Positions 31,201 through 41,041 of a stretch of 64,000 bases of DNA are shown here, in pieces. The notes below the pieces were generated by a model. The model was not told the origin of the DNA. It worked only from the letters and a program-made list of their open reading frames with translations, and searched no databases. Numbering within the stretch: position 1 is the stretch's first letter; every line of letters starts with the position of its first letter. The stretch is from Neurospora intermedia. Its lineage: Eukaryota; Ascomycota; Sordariomycetes; Sordariales; Sordariaceae. The position numbers and the translations under genes were made by a program. The stretch is taken from NCBI GenBank assembly GCA_037102815.1, contig BTPP01000004.1, positions 930,001 through 994,000 of the forward strand, read 5' to 3'.

Positions 31201-32211
31201 TGCGTTGGCTTTGGATACGTTATCTTCCAGAATAGGGAGGAGGCCGATAGAGGCTGCGGCCAATTGACCCAGGCTGAGGTCTTCGACGCAGAAGCGGAAG
31301 GCGCCCGACACGGCCTCCGGGCTGCGATAGCGCTGGCCAGCACGAGCGCCTCGGCCCCGAAGATTACAGTCTGCCTAGACAACACAGCCGTTATCCGGGG
31401 CCTCCGCGGAACTCCGGCACCCTCCTCCCAGGCCGCCTTTCTAGACTTCCAGCAGATGCGGCGGGACTACGGCCCTAACCTGGTGGACGTTAAATGGGTG
31501 CCCGGACATATGGGTATTACAGGCAATGAGATCGCCGACGAGCTGGCTAAGGCCGGAGCAGAGGGCGGGGAACTAGCTAATAAAACGGCTACTTTAGCAC
31601 ACTCCAAAAGGCTGGCTAGAAGGGAGACCCGAGAGGCTTTCAGGACATGGTGGACGGAAAACCGTCCGGAACCGTACGCCCAATACCGGCTGAGAGCCTC
31701 TATTAAGCCTACGGACGAGCTTAAAGAGCTGGATCGTGCTACGCTGCACTACCTTCTGGCGGCCCGGACGGGCCACGGCGACTTCAAAGACTATCACGAG
31801 CGCTTTCAGCACGAGGATGCGCTGCTCACTTGTTCATGCGGCAAATGGAAGACTCCCGCCCACCCTTTCCACTGTAGGAAGGCTTACGGCGTTACTCCAC
31901 TAGTCGGGGACGCCGCCAAGGAGGAGAATATTGCCCTCTCCCTAGGGATCAGCTGGCGGCTTTTCGTCGCTAGGATACAGACCTCGAGGTTCTTTGACTG
32001 GACCTGCACTAGGAAGGACTGGCAGCGTACGCTATGGCAGGAACATGCCGACGGGGGCGGCACTGCTGCCGACTGGGGTAGCTTCCTTATAAGGGAGCAA
32101 GGCTTGGAAATTGGCCCGGGACGGCCGATAGAGACGGTAGACGCCGATATAGACTGGCGGGTTCTGCGGATAAGGCGACGGAGGGAGGCTTTGGAGTCGG
32201 AGGAGGAGTGA
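28225..32211 (+). CDS. LINE ORF2: endonuclease-reverse transcriptase-RNase H
   Basis: 1328-aa polyprotein that copies element RNA into a nicked target. N-terminal APE-type endonuclease: QANVAKS (N23), LLQEP (E50), GDFNAKHHFW (D151, N153), SADHFPL. Reverse transcriptase: EVVMIPKPGK, WRPISLLSCLGK, DAKGAFDAV, GLPQGSPASPILY and the catalytic box YADD (D668, D669). The C-terminal third has RNase H type I: YSDGS (D968), a Glu in 'EVFDAEAEGARHGLR', CLDNTAVIRG, and WVPGHMGITGNEIADELA. A Cys/His cluster follows (CSCGKWKT...HPFHC). All catalytic residues are present and no stop interrupts the frame. It overlaps the ORF1 stop by one base (TAATG), which favours termination-reinitiation coupling as described for other non-LTR elements. 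Confidence 0.92.
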   Translation: MEGHQQQDPAQLDAPRLRVFQANVAKSSGAHATALHTASMEGADVILLQEPRVWISKDGAPRTFSFGPYSLFSPVRSWTEEASTEPRVLTYIRKGFATASFNPLGRANRDILWTTVRGITFVNIYRQTGDKTTLEALEDWDLAPRTFIAGDFNAKHHFWQPGSQTTEGGTSIANLIATKGLDLANPAGIPTHNQGNTLDLVLTNIPLVTCRVADDLDTSADHFPLLSDIPTRQTASPHRRLNLKEDPEAIKEYAKSVSFLIDTLELATETAEDLERLAEGITGVLKQALEATCKPARPDKGARWWNKDVAAVARAFRNYRRSNRSPNPERVRILRQEFKKAVRQAKRDFWKSVIGNATTDKDIYRIVNWHKPRELLDPPALQAPDGSVVANPEEKAHLLRRELLERNSADDDIHDGWAPTVPRRCLPWSTAVHIDEVYRCLCGVGNTSPGADGITVRMLKAAWLSISAPVQALYQGCVKIGYHPRAFRKAEVVMIPKPGKNPATVKGWRPISLLSCLGKGLERLMARRIAWLAVKHGVLHPQQAGALPKRSATDIVGALLHDIEDILGRGLVATLVTADAKGAFDAVLKKRLLLRLREQGWPTLVVKWVESFMTDREACVRLLGVLTTMDSILCGLPQGSPASPILYLLYIEPVHRLGTESRRFGYADDCAVLAVGNSLEEATAKAQEELDLMIRWGAENAVEFSPEKTEIQHFYRKKAQPVLPVIRHGDIVVSAQPAVRWLGVWLHSKLSFKHHIEKKVASARIVAAHIKSLNKVYTGAPPGLMVKAMKAVVLPKALFGAELWWPGPKKQSTVRKQGIFPLVNSGLREQIDKIQVVVNIAIRASLPVWRTTRLTALYREASLPPVEQLLDAIRRRHAVRLASLDPHHPLTTRLAYPRLSARGLAYRLTTLESTAQIATPYPRPALQPPVYNGTTHLDPAGVSKRQAAREFVEWLEWLDPSDIVVYSDGSMLGKQIARQEYELEDDDEPGGECVGFGYVIFQNREEADRGCGQLTQAEVFDAEAEGARHGLRAAIALASTSASAPKITVCLDNTAVIRGLRGTPAPSSQAAFLDFQQMRRDYGPNLVDVKWVPGHMGITGNEIADELAKAGAEGGELANKTATLAHSKRLARRETREAFRTWWTENRPEPYAQYRLRASIKPTDELKELDRATLHYLLAARTGHGDFKDYHERFQHEDALLTCSCGKWKTPAHPFHCRKAYGVTPLVGDAAKEENIALSLGISWRLFVARIQTSRFFDWTCTRKDWQRTLWQEHADGGGTAADWGSFLIREQGLEIGPGRPIETVDADIDWRVLRIRRRREALESEEE

Positions 32212-32469
32212 TCTACCCCTCTTTTTGACTCCCCTACTCTCTTACGCTAGGATAACTTTGATAATGGGTCGCGTTTGACGCAATGGGCATTATAGGATAC
32301 GGTGGCCAACGGCCAATGGTTTGCACTCGGATTTGCTTGGTTTTTAGCTTGGAACGGTCTGGAGGTCACGTGCTTTGTAGATTAGTCAGGTTAGGGCGGC
32401 GCCGCTGCTGCACGTCTCATGCCCTTAGGGAGGCGGAAGTAGACGTTAAATAAAACAACAACAACAACA
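32212..32469 (+). other. LINE 3' UTR and (AAC)n tail
   Basis: About 240 nt of non-coding sequence ends in TAAAACAACAACAACAACAA directly before the right target-site duplication. The trinucleotide tail probably plays the part of the poly(A) tail in priming reverse transcription. Confidence 0.75.
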
Positions 32470-32485
32470 ACCGTGCACATAACAG
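32470..32485 (+). repeat. Right target-site duplication of the LINE
   Basis: Exact copy of the 16-bp repeat at 26,564-26,579. Its first A merges with the (AAC)n tail. Confidence 0.9.
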
Positions 32486-32930
32486 TTGGAGGAAGGTGCA
32501 AACTCCTGAGCTCGTAAGTTACCGTTGGAAAGTGGGAAATCACACGAAGTCAACAAAATCAAACAAATCAAACAAAGCAAACAAAGCAAACAAAGCCCAG
32601 CCAGCTGCCACACGTTAATGGGTTCTCTCAAACGTGGGACAGTTCAGTTCTCATCTTCTGTTCCTGTCATTGTTGAAAACTCGTTCATTCGCACACCAGG
32701 AAACACATTTCGCGAGAAAACATCAGGCAACTTAGCAAAAAGGTCATCGAGTCGCGGAACACTCGAAGGGCGGAAAGCAGCCTGCAAGTACCACTGTTAT
32801 TTCTTTCACCTGCTTCCCCTCTTCACTCTTTCCCTAGTCTCGATTTGAAATTTCACTTCCCAATCTCCCTCAGTCCCAAGTCTCCTTGACGCAAACCAAT
32901 ATAGTCACCAGAGCACCGACGCGTCTCACC
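32486..32930. promoter_or_regulatory. Upstream region of the DUF2293 gene
   Basis: A 445-bp spacer after the LINE. A short tandem run built from AAACAAATC/AAACAAAGC-type 9-mers lies at about 32,545-32,596. The pyrimidine-rich stretch at 32,800-32,890 probably marks the 5' UTR of the next gene. Nothing else was seen. Confidence 0.4.
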
Positions 32931-33956
32931 ATGGCAGGCGACAAGGACGAGCCAGAAGTGCGAGTTCACGATCCCATGCCATCGGGATACGTCTTCGTTC
33001 CCAAGGGAGACGTATACATCACTAAAAATTGTCGCCAGGAGACATATTCGGCCGGCCAGACCGTTTACGTGGTGGTTGACAAACGTCGGAAACCGATCGG
33101 CCTTCGCTGTCCTGCCTCCATTTTCAAAGCCGTCCAAGACTTGAACCAGGCTACAGCTGCGAAACGTGCAGAGGCTGTACAGAAGCGAGATGCAGCTATT
33201 GAAGGCGACTTTGAAGAGGCACTAAAGAGGCTGTTCCCCAACGCACCCAAGGAGTCCATCGCCAAGATTGTGAGCCATGCGCTCAAGAAGCGTAGCAGGA
33301 GAGTGGGAAGAAGCGGGACGGTACAGCTAGATGACAAGGTGAAGCTGGCGGTGCGAGCACATATCCGGCACCAACATACGGAGTATGAACAGCTACTGAG
33401 ACAGGGCACGAATCGCGAAAAAGCCAGATCACAGGTCTTCAGCAAGCTTAATGAGGTTGCGCGACTGTGGGGTGGACGGCCGGCGAAGAGTACTGGGCTC
33501 AAGCGAAAGGCCGGAAACGATGGAAGCGACACAAGAACAGCTCAAGAAAGGAGCGAATTGCACAAGAGACAACAGAAGGAGGATACACCCGAAACTGCAG
33601 CTACCAATGCAAAGACCGCGCGACACAAAAAGACAAAACAAACCAGAAAGTTAACCGTCGTTGAAAGAAGATTGCTAGCTGAGGCAAGCAGGAAATCAAA
33701 GATATCTGGCTTGCGTGTTCAAACTCGCCGTATGGCCAGGGAAGGAATCAAACCTTTGGGAGGTACCGAGGAAGAACCGATCGTCATTGACGATAGCGAC
33801 GGACAAGAAGCTGTCTTTACTAGAGGCGAGGACACTGACTTTGACGACGGCGATGAGTCGGACTGGAGCAACTGGAGCGACATCAGCTTTGGCAACGCCA
33901 CTGGGAAAAAGTCGCAGCAGAACGACCATTACTGGTCAAAGCCATGCCGGACCTGA
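32931..33956 (+). CDS. DUF2293 domain protein
   Basis: Single-exon protein of 341 aa. Residues about 85-190 (ALKRLFPNAPKESIAKIVSHA, then RRVGRSGTV, VRAHIRHQHTEYEQLL and ARSQVFSKL...LWGG) match the conserved pattern of the fungal DUF2293 domain, including the His-rich AHxRHxxTxYxxLL core. The N terminus carries a short VFVPKGDVYITKNCR segment. The C-terminal half is basic (KRK, KKTKQTRK) then acidic (DTDFDDGDESDWSNWSD), suggesting a nuclear protein. The function of the domain is unknown. The ATG at 32,931 is used, because the frame upstream begins only at a TTG. Confidence 0.8.
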   Translation: MAGDKDEPEVRVHDPMPSGYVFVPKGDVYITKNCRQETYSAGQTVYVVVDKRRKPIGLRCPASIFKAVQDLNQATAAKRAEAVQKRDAAIEGDFEEALKRLFPNAPKESIAKIVSHALKKRSRRVGRSGTVQLDDKVKLAVRAHIRHQHTEYEQLLRQGTNREKARSQVFSKLNEVARLWGGRPAKSTGLKRKAGNDGSDTRTAQERSELHKRQQKEDTPETAATNAKTARHKKTKQTRKLTVVERRLLAEASRKSKISGLRVQTRRMAREGIKPLGGTEEEPIVIDDSDGQEAVFTRGEDTDFDDGDESDWSNWSDISFGNATGKKSQQNDHYWSKPCRT

Positions 33957-34713
33957 TGGTCTATGCTGGGTGGCTGTACAATGGCTGACCAACGTAACAA
34001 CATGCCGGTAGCTGCCACAAGACCAACTTTACCATGCATATTCCATGATCTCTGTAACATTTAAACCTGTGACCTGTGCCTGGGCTACGCTTGATGGCAC
34101 GAAGTCGTGCAGCGTCAGTATGCAGTCAACAGAAGCGTCTTGCGCCCTGTTTACTGTTTGGACCAAGGCCTGGTATACTTGTACGCAGACCGAAATTCTG
34201 GCGCCGACGGTCCTGCTATTGAAACCACACATTACATCTAGCGTGTCTCACCCATAATGGCGTAGCACGGTCGTGTTTGAGTAGTATTCTTTGTTGGAAG
34301 GAAACATTATGCTTTTGGCTGAGGAGACCCAGCCATCCTGGACTGCGGGAAAGCATGGGACGTCTAAAGAGCCCGAGAGGCTGCATGTGCATCGGAAGCC
34401 CCCATACCAACACCCCTTGCGTTTCCCAAAGCGAACCAGATAGAGGTACCGGGACGGTGGGCTGCGGGACACGGCCGCACATCCCCACCCTGCACGTCTC
34501 GGACTCCGGAATGGGGGCATTACATGCGGTCTTCCGAAGCCTTGGAAGACTGTGTAGCCTTGGAGTAAGACGAGCTTGGACGAGGTGCTGCGAACTGCAA
34601 GGGAGACAGACTACAACGAGTGATAAGGCATTCATGCCCATTTATGGGGACTTGTTCTGACCCCTTTTCGTTTCTGGCTCCTCTCTAAAGCCTGATCAAT
34701 ATCACTGTCAACC
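33957..34713. other. Intergenic stretch
   Basis: Overlapping frames on both strands (up to 141 codons on the minus strand at 34,216-34,641) look like chance frames: Cys/Pro/Arg-rich, with no domain and no neighbour splice site. The last ~60 bp are the scytalone dehydratase leader. Confidence 0.45.
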
Positions 34714-35346
34714 ATGGCCAACGCAGCAAACCCCGAGAAACGGATCACCTTTGAGGGTTCGTACGTTCTTGTCCCCCAAGCTCCATAATGTTTGCTGAAA
34801 AGAGGAACAGAGTACCTCGGCTGTACCGAGGCATGCTTCGAGTGGGCGGACAGCTATGACACCAAGGACTTTGACCGGCTGAGGAAGTGCATCGCTCCGA
34901 CCCTGAGGGTAAGATGAGACACCCCATCCAAGTGACTTTAGCTGATGTTCACCCGGGCGTAGATCGACTACAGTTCGTTCCTTAATAAGCTCTGGGAGGC
35001 CATGCCGGCTGAGGAGTTCATCAAGATGGTGTCAGATAAGAAGGTGATTGGCAACCCCCTTTTGCGGACGCAGCATTTTATGAGCGGCATCAGCAAGTGG
35101 GAGAAGGTGTCGGACACCGAGATTATTGGCTACCACCAACTCCGCGTGCCTCATCAGGTCTATACCGACTCGAGCTGCACCAAGGTTGCTGTCACGGGCC
35201 ACGCCCACAGTCACAACACCCATTATTACAAGAAGATCAATGGTGTCTGGAAGTTTGCCGGTCTCAATCCGGATATTCGTTGGACCGAGGGTGACTTTGA
35301 CAAGGTCTTTGCTGACGGGCGTGAGGAACTGGGCGAGGTCAACTGA
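34714..35346 (+). CDS. SCD1: Scytalone dehydratase (DHN-melanin biosynthesis)
   Basis: Dehydrates scytalone to 1,3,8-trihydroxynaphthalene and vermelone to 1,8-DHN, the step before melanin polymerisation. The spliced protein is 174 aa, the usual length, from exons 34714-34756, 34811-34908 and 34963-35346. The first intron uses a GTTCGT donor and the CAG acceptor that yields ITFEEYLG. The known active-site residues are all present: Y30 and D31 (ADSYDTKD), Y50 (IDYSSF), H85 (RTQHF) and H111 ([10 protein letters not shown]; one residue later than in the rice blast enzyme). The small alpha+beta barrel pattern [22 protein letters not shown] is also clear. Melanin genes are often clustered, but no polyketide synthase or reductase lies in this window. 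Confidence 0.95.
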
Positions 35347-35817
35347 AGCGATAACACGGGCGCTGTCGTGTTAGCAGACTTCCATTGGTAGCAAATTCGA
35401 ATCAAGTATAACCTAGAAGCCTGATGATGTGATACGTGAACGACGAGAATCGGTGTTGAACATTCTGTGTGGGAACATCAGAGGAGGTAAAATGTAAAGT
35501 TGTTCACTCATCGCTGTCGTCGATCACTGTGGATGTTTCCTTACACTACACTACACTAGTGAGCGGGTCTGTGGAGCCCAGCCCAAGGCGTCATCAGCCC
35601 CAGTTAGGTGCATCGGTACGTACCTCGATGACACTCAGTGGAAATGCGATGGTGGAAATGTTTGATTTTCCAACGACAATCAACTGAACAACATCAACAA
35701 CAACAACCGTTCTTCTTTCTCCTCCTCCCTACCGTATATATCGTCTCAATGAAACTCCAGAGGTGACCAGGCGCGACAGACTCGCGACTACGTTAACCAC
35801 ACGGGAAGCACTCCATT
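35347..35817. other. Intergenic stretch
   Basis: 3' flank of the dehydratase gene and 5' flank of the Mdm10 gene. It contains a short ACACTACACTACACTAG run near 35,541 and a CAACAACAACAACCG run near 35,690. No gene seen. Confidence 0.4.
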
Positions 35818-37329
35818 ATGCGCGAGTTCATGAACTACATCACCAATGCCTTCTACGGCGCAACGGGGTGGAACGAAGACAACAAGTACAACGAGCTGAA
35901 TGCGACATCTAGAGGTGCGATCCTAACAGCGCCGGTGGACCTCCTGCAGTGATACCTGGAGACTAATACAAAGACTCATGAACTAGAACTTATCGACTTT
36001 CCTCTTCCCCGTGGCTTGCGCCTGACCCTTTCCTCGCTCGCAACACCCCATTTTGCGACAAGCTACCAACTCGGCAGTGTTGGCGTCGTCGACGGCTCTA
36101 TATCATACCTACATAGCTCCATTCCCCTGACCCATATTGCCGCCCAGTCCGACAAGATCCCGCTCCCCGCTCTCCTACGATGTTACCGCCGTCTACACGA
36201 CCTTCGCTCGCCCGGCCAACAACACTACATACTCGATGCCGACCCGTTGTCCAGACTGCCGCCATCACCACAAAGCGCACGAGCACTACTAGGCGCAGCA
36301 TCTGACGCCGCTGTGGCTGGTGGAGCGCTGGATGGAGGGGATACAGATCAGGATCCAGGCATACACACACACTCTCTTCTATACGGCCGTCTGTATCTGC
36401 CCAAATCACTGCTCGAGGGCATGATTATCAAGCGCTTTACCCAGGCGCTTCAGGTCCAAGTAAGAGCCGTCAGTGAGCAGTCCTTAAGGAATGGCGGGAC
36501 CATCCTGGGCTTGGTGCAGTATGACAAGGGCAAGTATGGTCTCGAAGGTCTATACTCGACCGACGGTGGTCTGCTGGGTTTTCGTGGTCTTTATAACTTT
36601 GGCGGCGACGCCTCTTCCTCGACCTGTGATCCCTGGACACCTACGCCAGGAGAGAACAGCAACAACAACAACAACAACAACAATAACAACGGAAATACCC
36701 AGGCCGGCGAGAAGGAGCGCATCTACGGTCGCTTCAGCGTCGGCGGAGAGCTCTATTACGGAACCCTCAACAAATCCGGCGGCATGTCGCTTGGCGCACG
36801 TTTTGCCACCCTACCAGCACACCGTGGGACACCACTCACCGCAACCCTAACCATAAACCCACTTATGGGCAACATCAATGCCACATATGCCCTTCTAGCT
36901 CGAGAATACTGTTCGCTCGCAACGCGGGTCGATTTCAACGTGTACAGTTATGAAAGCGAGTGGGCGGTAGGTATGGAACTCTGGAGTAATCGTAGACCAG
37001 CCGGCTTCCTGCTCGGCGCGAGCCCTTCCAACGATTTTGAGCCGGAACCACACCCACCCAAGAAGAAGGAAAGGAGTTTTCAGGCGAAAATGGAATGGCG
37101 GCTTGATGATCCTGAGCCTGAACCCGAACCCGAGCCTACTCCCAAAACTAGAAAGAACGATGAGTACAAGGGGGTCCTAAAAGCTCGCCTTGACAACAAC
37201 CTTCGCATGGGGTTGCTGTGGGAAGGAAGAGCCAAGTCCCTTATTTTCAGTATAGGAACGGGGATCGATCTGCATAAATTGGGTGAGCCCTTTAGGAGCC
37301 TTGGCCTTGAGGTTCAGTACTCCTCTTGA
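35818..37329 (+). CDS. MDM10: Mdm10, ERMES/SAM beta-barrel of the mitochondrial outer membrane
   Basis: Beta-barrel protein of 479 aa, encoded by exons 35818-35914 and 35987-37329 (72-nt intron with a CTAAT branch). Mdm10 anchors the ER-mitochondria encounter structure and also joins the SAM complex for beta-barrel insertion. The first exon encodes the highly characteristic MREFMNYITNAFYGATGW start. The second begins ELIDFPLPRGLRLTLSSLATPHFATSY and ends with amphipathic strands and GTGIDLHKLGEPFRSLGLEVQYSS. Low-complexity insertions are visible: an Asn run encoded by (AAC)n near 36,658 and an EPEPEPEP stretch near 37,115. These lie in loops expected to tolerate variation. The second-exon frame begins only at a TTG on its own, so the short first exon is essential. 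Confidence 0.93.
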
Positions 37330-37483
37330 TCATCGAACGGCAAACATCCTAATCCAACATCATCATTCGTACAGCTGTTCTTCAGACAGGCTAAGCTTCG
37401 TACAATGTACACCAAGTGGCTGAAATGGTCGTAATGGTAAACACTGGACCAGCGTTATGAATGATACGGAAATTCAGGCCGCG

Positions 37484-40185
37484 CTACTCCAGGTAAATCG
37501 GGGTCTCAAGACTAAGGCCGTCCCTGGATGGAGCAGCGGAGACAGGTCTCTCGATCGATTTCAAGACTTGTTGAGACCCTGTATCATCGGGGGATCTTTC
37601 CTTTGAAGTCACAGGGTGCCCGCCATGTTGCATCGACTCTTTCACGTACTCTTGCCGCTGCAGCTCATGCTCGCCCCGCTGTTGGCTGTTTGCCTGCTGT
37701 TGATGCTGCCGATTCTCCTGACACTGCCTGACAACTTTGGCGAACACGCTCCTCTCCTGGATACGTCTAATCTTACTGGGCCGTATATGCTTTTCTGCTA
37801 TACTAGGCTTTATGGTGGTAGCGGATGCGTCTTTGATAGCGCTTTTCACACTTAGCGTACTGCTGGCTTGCAACCCCCTTGACTGTCCCACTTTGAGACG
37901 CTGAAATAAGTGAGAAGAAGCCGGAGGTCCAAAAAGATGTGGATAGATATCCTTATGAGGCGCACTTCCGCGGTAGCTGAACCGTGTCAAGTTCAGCTGT
38001 TTGGGTTCGTCGTCTGGTATCATGCTATGTTGCGACGTTTCCGATGAATCTAGGCGTGGAAGACACACTTCCAAGCGAGGCGGCGGTGATGAAGATTGCT
38101 GTACAGTCTGATCTAGATTTTTGGAATGCTGTACTGGAGGTCCTTGCACTGAGGCTGCTATCGACGGTAAATACGACGGATCCAGAGCTGTAGCCGGTGA
38201 TGGGGCTGATACGGGAACTGGAGTCTGGAAATAAACCGAACGGCCGTTTACGGTTGATACAGGCTCGAGTAAAGAAGCACACACTGACGAAATGGTGGTG
38301 GCCTGGGTCGAGTCAATGGGTTGTTCGCTGCCTTTCTGTGTAATGCAGGTCCTGTCGCTCCCTTCTGGTGGGCTACACCTTTCCTCCATGTCCTTCCCCT
38401 GAGACTGGCTGTATACTCGGCCGAAATGCTCTTCTCTCACCACTTGGTTAGACCGTCTTTGTGCGTTCGGCGCCGCAAGAGGGCTGCCAAGTACCTCTAG
38501 GCGAGCTCCGGATTGAGTTGTGCGAAATTTGACTGATCTCAACGGAACCCTTGGCGATCCCAGAAAGCGTCGAAGAGACTGTGCTTCGAGGAATTGGTTG
38601 AATTCCTCTTCGTTGAGCCCTAGCCGTTTTCTTGCACCCTTCAACGGCTTGGCACAGAAATTTTGCCCTTGGAACACTTCCCAGTGACCCGGAGGAGAGG
38701 TGCCTAGCAATCCTTGGAGCCGTCTAGAAGCAACGACCTGCCGGCGAGTTGGTTCGGTGGCGGTCTTCGGCTTGACAGGGGTCATGAATTCTTCTTGCAT
38801 TTCCACCTGATCTTCGTCGTCGGCGCTCGGCTTTACTGGGAGCTCATCTTGAAGCTCATTATCTTCATCGCTAACCAGTGATCCGAAGTCGACCATGGGT
38901 CCATCCTCGTTGAACTTCTGTTGCCGGCAGAGTTCTCCGTAATCGTTGTCTCTCTCGACTATATCTGTCTCTGCCTCGGCGGTAGGTGCAGAATTTCGGG
39001 CACCCGATGGCGGGATTGGCTCTGAAGCAGTTGTTATATTGCAGTCGCCGCAATTGGAGCATACCGTAGACTTGGCTCGACTTTCGGGGACTGCGAACGG
39101 AATGGTTTCAACGGCAAAGGTGATGCCAGTCACCCGACGAATCTTGGCTAGATAGCCCAAACAACTACAAAAGGAGGCCGTTAGTGAAGGATTTCATAGC
39201 GCGAAGCTCAACATCTAGTTGTGAACATCGACTGACCTGCCACATGGATTATGATTCAAGAATATCTTCGCTTTCGATCGCTCGGTGGGTAGCTTGATGT
39301 GTTTCAGCTCACCCATGCGGGCCAAATCACTGGTCTTGAGACAGTCCTGGAGTAGCTTCAGAACCCAAGCTGTTGATAATTGCTTTTCGATGCTGTCATA
39401 AGTTAGGACAGGGGAAAATGGAAGGCATATAATTGAAGAACTCACTGTGATGCCATATACCTCCCAACATGCTCCGGGGGCACGACACTCGCTCCTGGGC
39501 AATCGTATGGTTGCATGTAGAGCCGGAAACCCATGATATTGCATGCATATCTGACCAAAGCTGTCATTGTTTCATTGGGAAGGACCCCTTGGGTGGTGGA
39601 TCGCCCCTCGCCCTTCCATCCGCTTACTGCCATCATCTGCGGGACAGCCGACATATATGACGCGATGAAGCCACAGGTGGAATTTTGGACAGGAAACGTC
39701 AGACTCGTAGTGACAACCTTCTGTAGAATTGTCAACTTCTTCCCGTCTGTCAGAATCGTGGATCCTGAGAGAGGATGGTCATTCGCGGAAAGTATCGCGC
39801 GAAGGGCTTCCGGTTCGCGAAATATAGTGGAAATGCACCGAGCCTTTCTGTTCCTCCTTTTGGCTGGCTGCCAGCCAAGTCGCTCGTATTGCTTCAATTT
39901 CTTTGCTCTGATAGTTGCTGAACGAGCGTACTGTCGCGCGGTGTATCCCTTCTTGTCTTTGATACTAAAGGAAGCCTTCCGTAGCAGAAGCAGCTTGACC
40001 GTCGCGAGGGAACCATTAAGCACAGCCAAGTGCAAAGGGGTGACTTGATCTCTGATGGTCTGAGTATTCACGGCGCTCTTGTCCTGGTGAAGGATCCGCT
40101 TAACCCGTTTCAGGTCTCCTTCTAGAATAGCTTCATGTATTGTGCGTAGGCCAAGCGCCTTTGTCATGAACTCGGAGGGCTTCAT
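37484..40185 (-). CDS. Ankyrin-repeat protein with putative zinc deaminase domain
   Basis: Spliced model of 858 aa from exons 40185-39446, 39392-39237 and 39164-37484 (introns of 53 and 72 nt, donors GTGAGT and GTCAGT). Two ankyrin repeats occupy about residues 10-95 (IHEAILEGDLKRVKRIL and TPLHLAVLNGSLATVKLLL). The middle has strand-helix-strand order of the cytidine deaminase fold: TCGFIASYMS / MMAVSGWKG strands, a helix starting GRYMASHIEKQL, then KAKIFLNHNPCGSCLGYLAKI and GITFAVETI. The zinc motif is H247-x-E249 with P296-C297-x-x-C300. A further CSNCGDC lies ~35 residues later. The remaining ~530 residues are polar and low-complexity. The H247 codon spans intron 1, and intron 2 falls between C297 and C300. 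The substrate (nucleoside, RNA or DNA) is unknown. The start is ATG 40,185, the next ATG being six codons on. Confidence 0.72.
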
Positions 40186-41041
40186 GTTGGATGATAGTGG
40201 CCTATGTTTGATTTGATTTTGTGTTGATATGACTTGTGAAGTCGTTTTGTGAGGACATGCGACTCTAGATGTCACAGTTGGTATGGAACTCGCAATCCTG
40301 CGTCTGGACCATCAATCTCGAGGTGAGCTCAAGGTAACAGCAGAACGAGATGAGGATCTCACGAAGCTGTTTTGGGTATAAACGTGGGATAGAAAGGATC
40401 TGGTGATGGTACTGGCTTCTATGAACGCCGATAGATAGTAAGAATAGACGTGATACAGAAAGTATTGCTCCAACGCGAGGGTGGTGATGGAGTGAATGAA
40501 GACGATTAACTCCGAGAGAATATCTTGCTGATAGATTCTCCCGATTTCAAAGTATAAGTGGAGTGTGACGCGCAGGCAAGATGGATGGTAGAGTATCAAT
40601 TGTGATTTGGGAGGAAACGCGCGAGGTCTAAGAGTGTTGTCAACCATCTATTTCCGGCGTGATATGTAACAGGAGTGGGCGCGCCAGGGAACAAACGTTC
40701 CCTGGCAAACTCGCAAGCCTCACTTTAAAGATCGGACGACAGAGTGAGGGGTATGTACGATGGGTGAAATGAGACATACCCAGGGCATTGGGCACTGAGC
40801 ACAGACAAGTCAATCGGGGTTTAGATGTATAGGGGTGATATTTCACACTGGGATGTCTACGATATTGGAGGACCAGTAGCCCGACGCATGACCAAGAAGC
40901 AATCCATTTGACACCTGAAACCTGACATGCTACCGGGAAAACAAACTCATGCGACGCAAAACCTTCACGCCAGAGACGGGGGGTATCGTATTCGTGAATG
41001 AGGGAAGATTTAGATATTATTCATGATATCTAGCGACGAAT
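40186..41041. other. Intergenic spacer between ankyrin-deaminase and eS19
   Basis: About 860 bp holding the promoter/5' UTR of the ankyrin-deaminase gene and the 3' end of eS19. A palindrome-like GGGAACAAACGTTCCC lies at 40,687-40,702. Minus-strand frames at 40,312-40,846 do not look coding. Confidence 0.4.

Larger units (their letters stand above)
26580..32469 (+). mobile_element. Apparently intact LINE (Tad/I-like), 5.9 kb
   Basis: A complete-looking non-LTR retrotransposon bounded by a perfect 16-bp target-site duplication. It has a very short 5' leader (about 29 nt before the ORF1 ATG), two uninterrupted ORFs, a ~250-nt 3' UTR and an (AAC)n tail (from 32,452) in place of poly(A). ORF1 and ORF2 overlap as TAATG. 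The ORF2 domain order EN-RT-RNase H matches the Tad1/I group of elements known in filamentous fungi. The sequence is GC-rich with abundant CpG and CpA and shows no RIP damage, unlike the element at 2.6-7.9 kb. The exact duplication and intact frames indicate a recent insertion. It could be mobile, but activity is inference. Confidence 0.9.

Noticed and set aside
34216-34641. 141-codon minus-strand open frame
   Set aside because: Cys/Pro-rich, no domain, no splice partner, overlapped by a plus-strand frame of similar length; likely chance.
35688-35712. (CAAC)-rich run resembling the LINE tail plus ACCG
   Set aside because: Only a simple repeat; no LINE sequence precedes it and no duplication flanks it.
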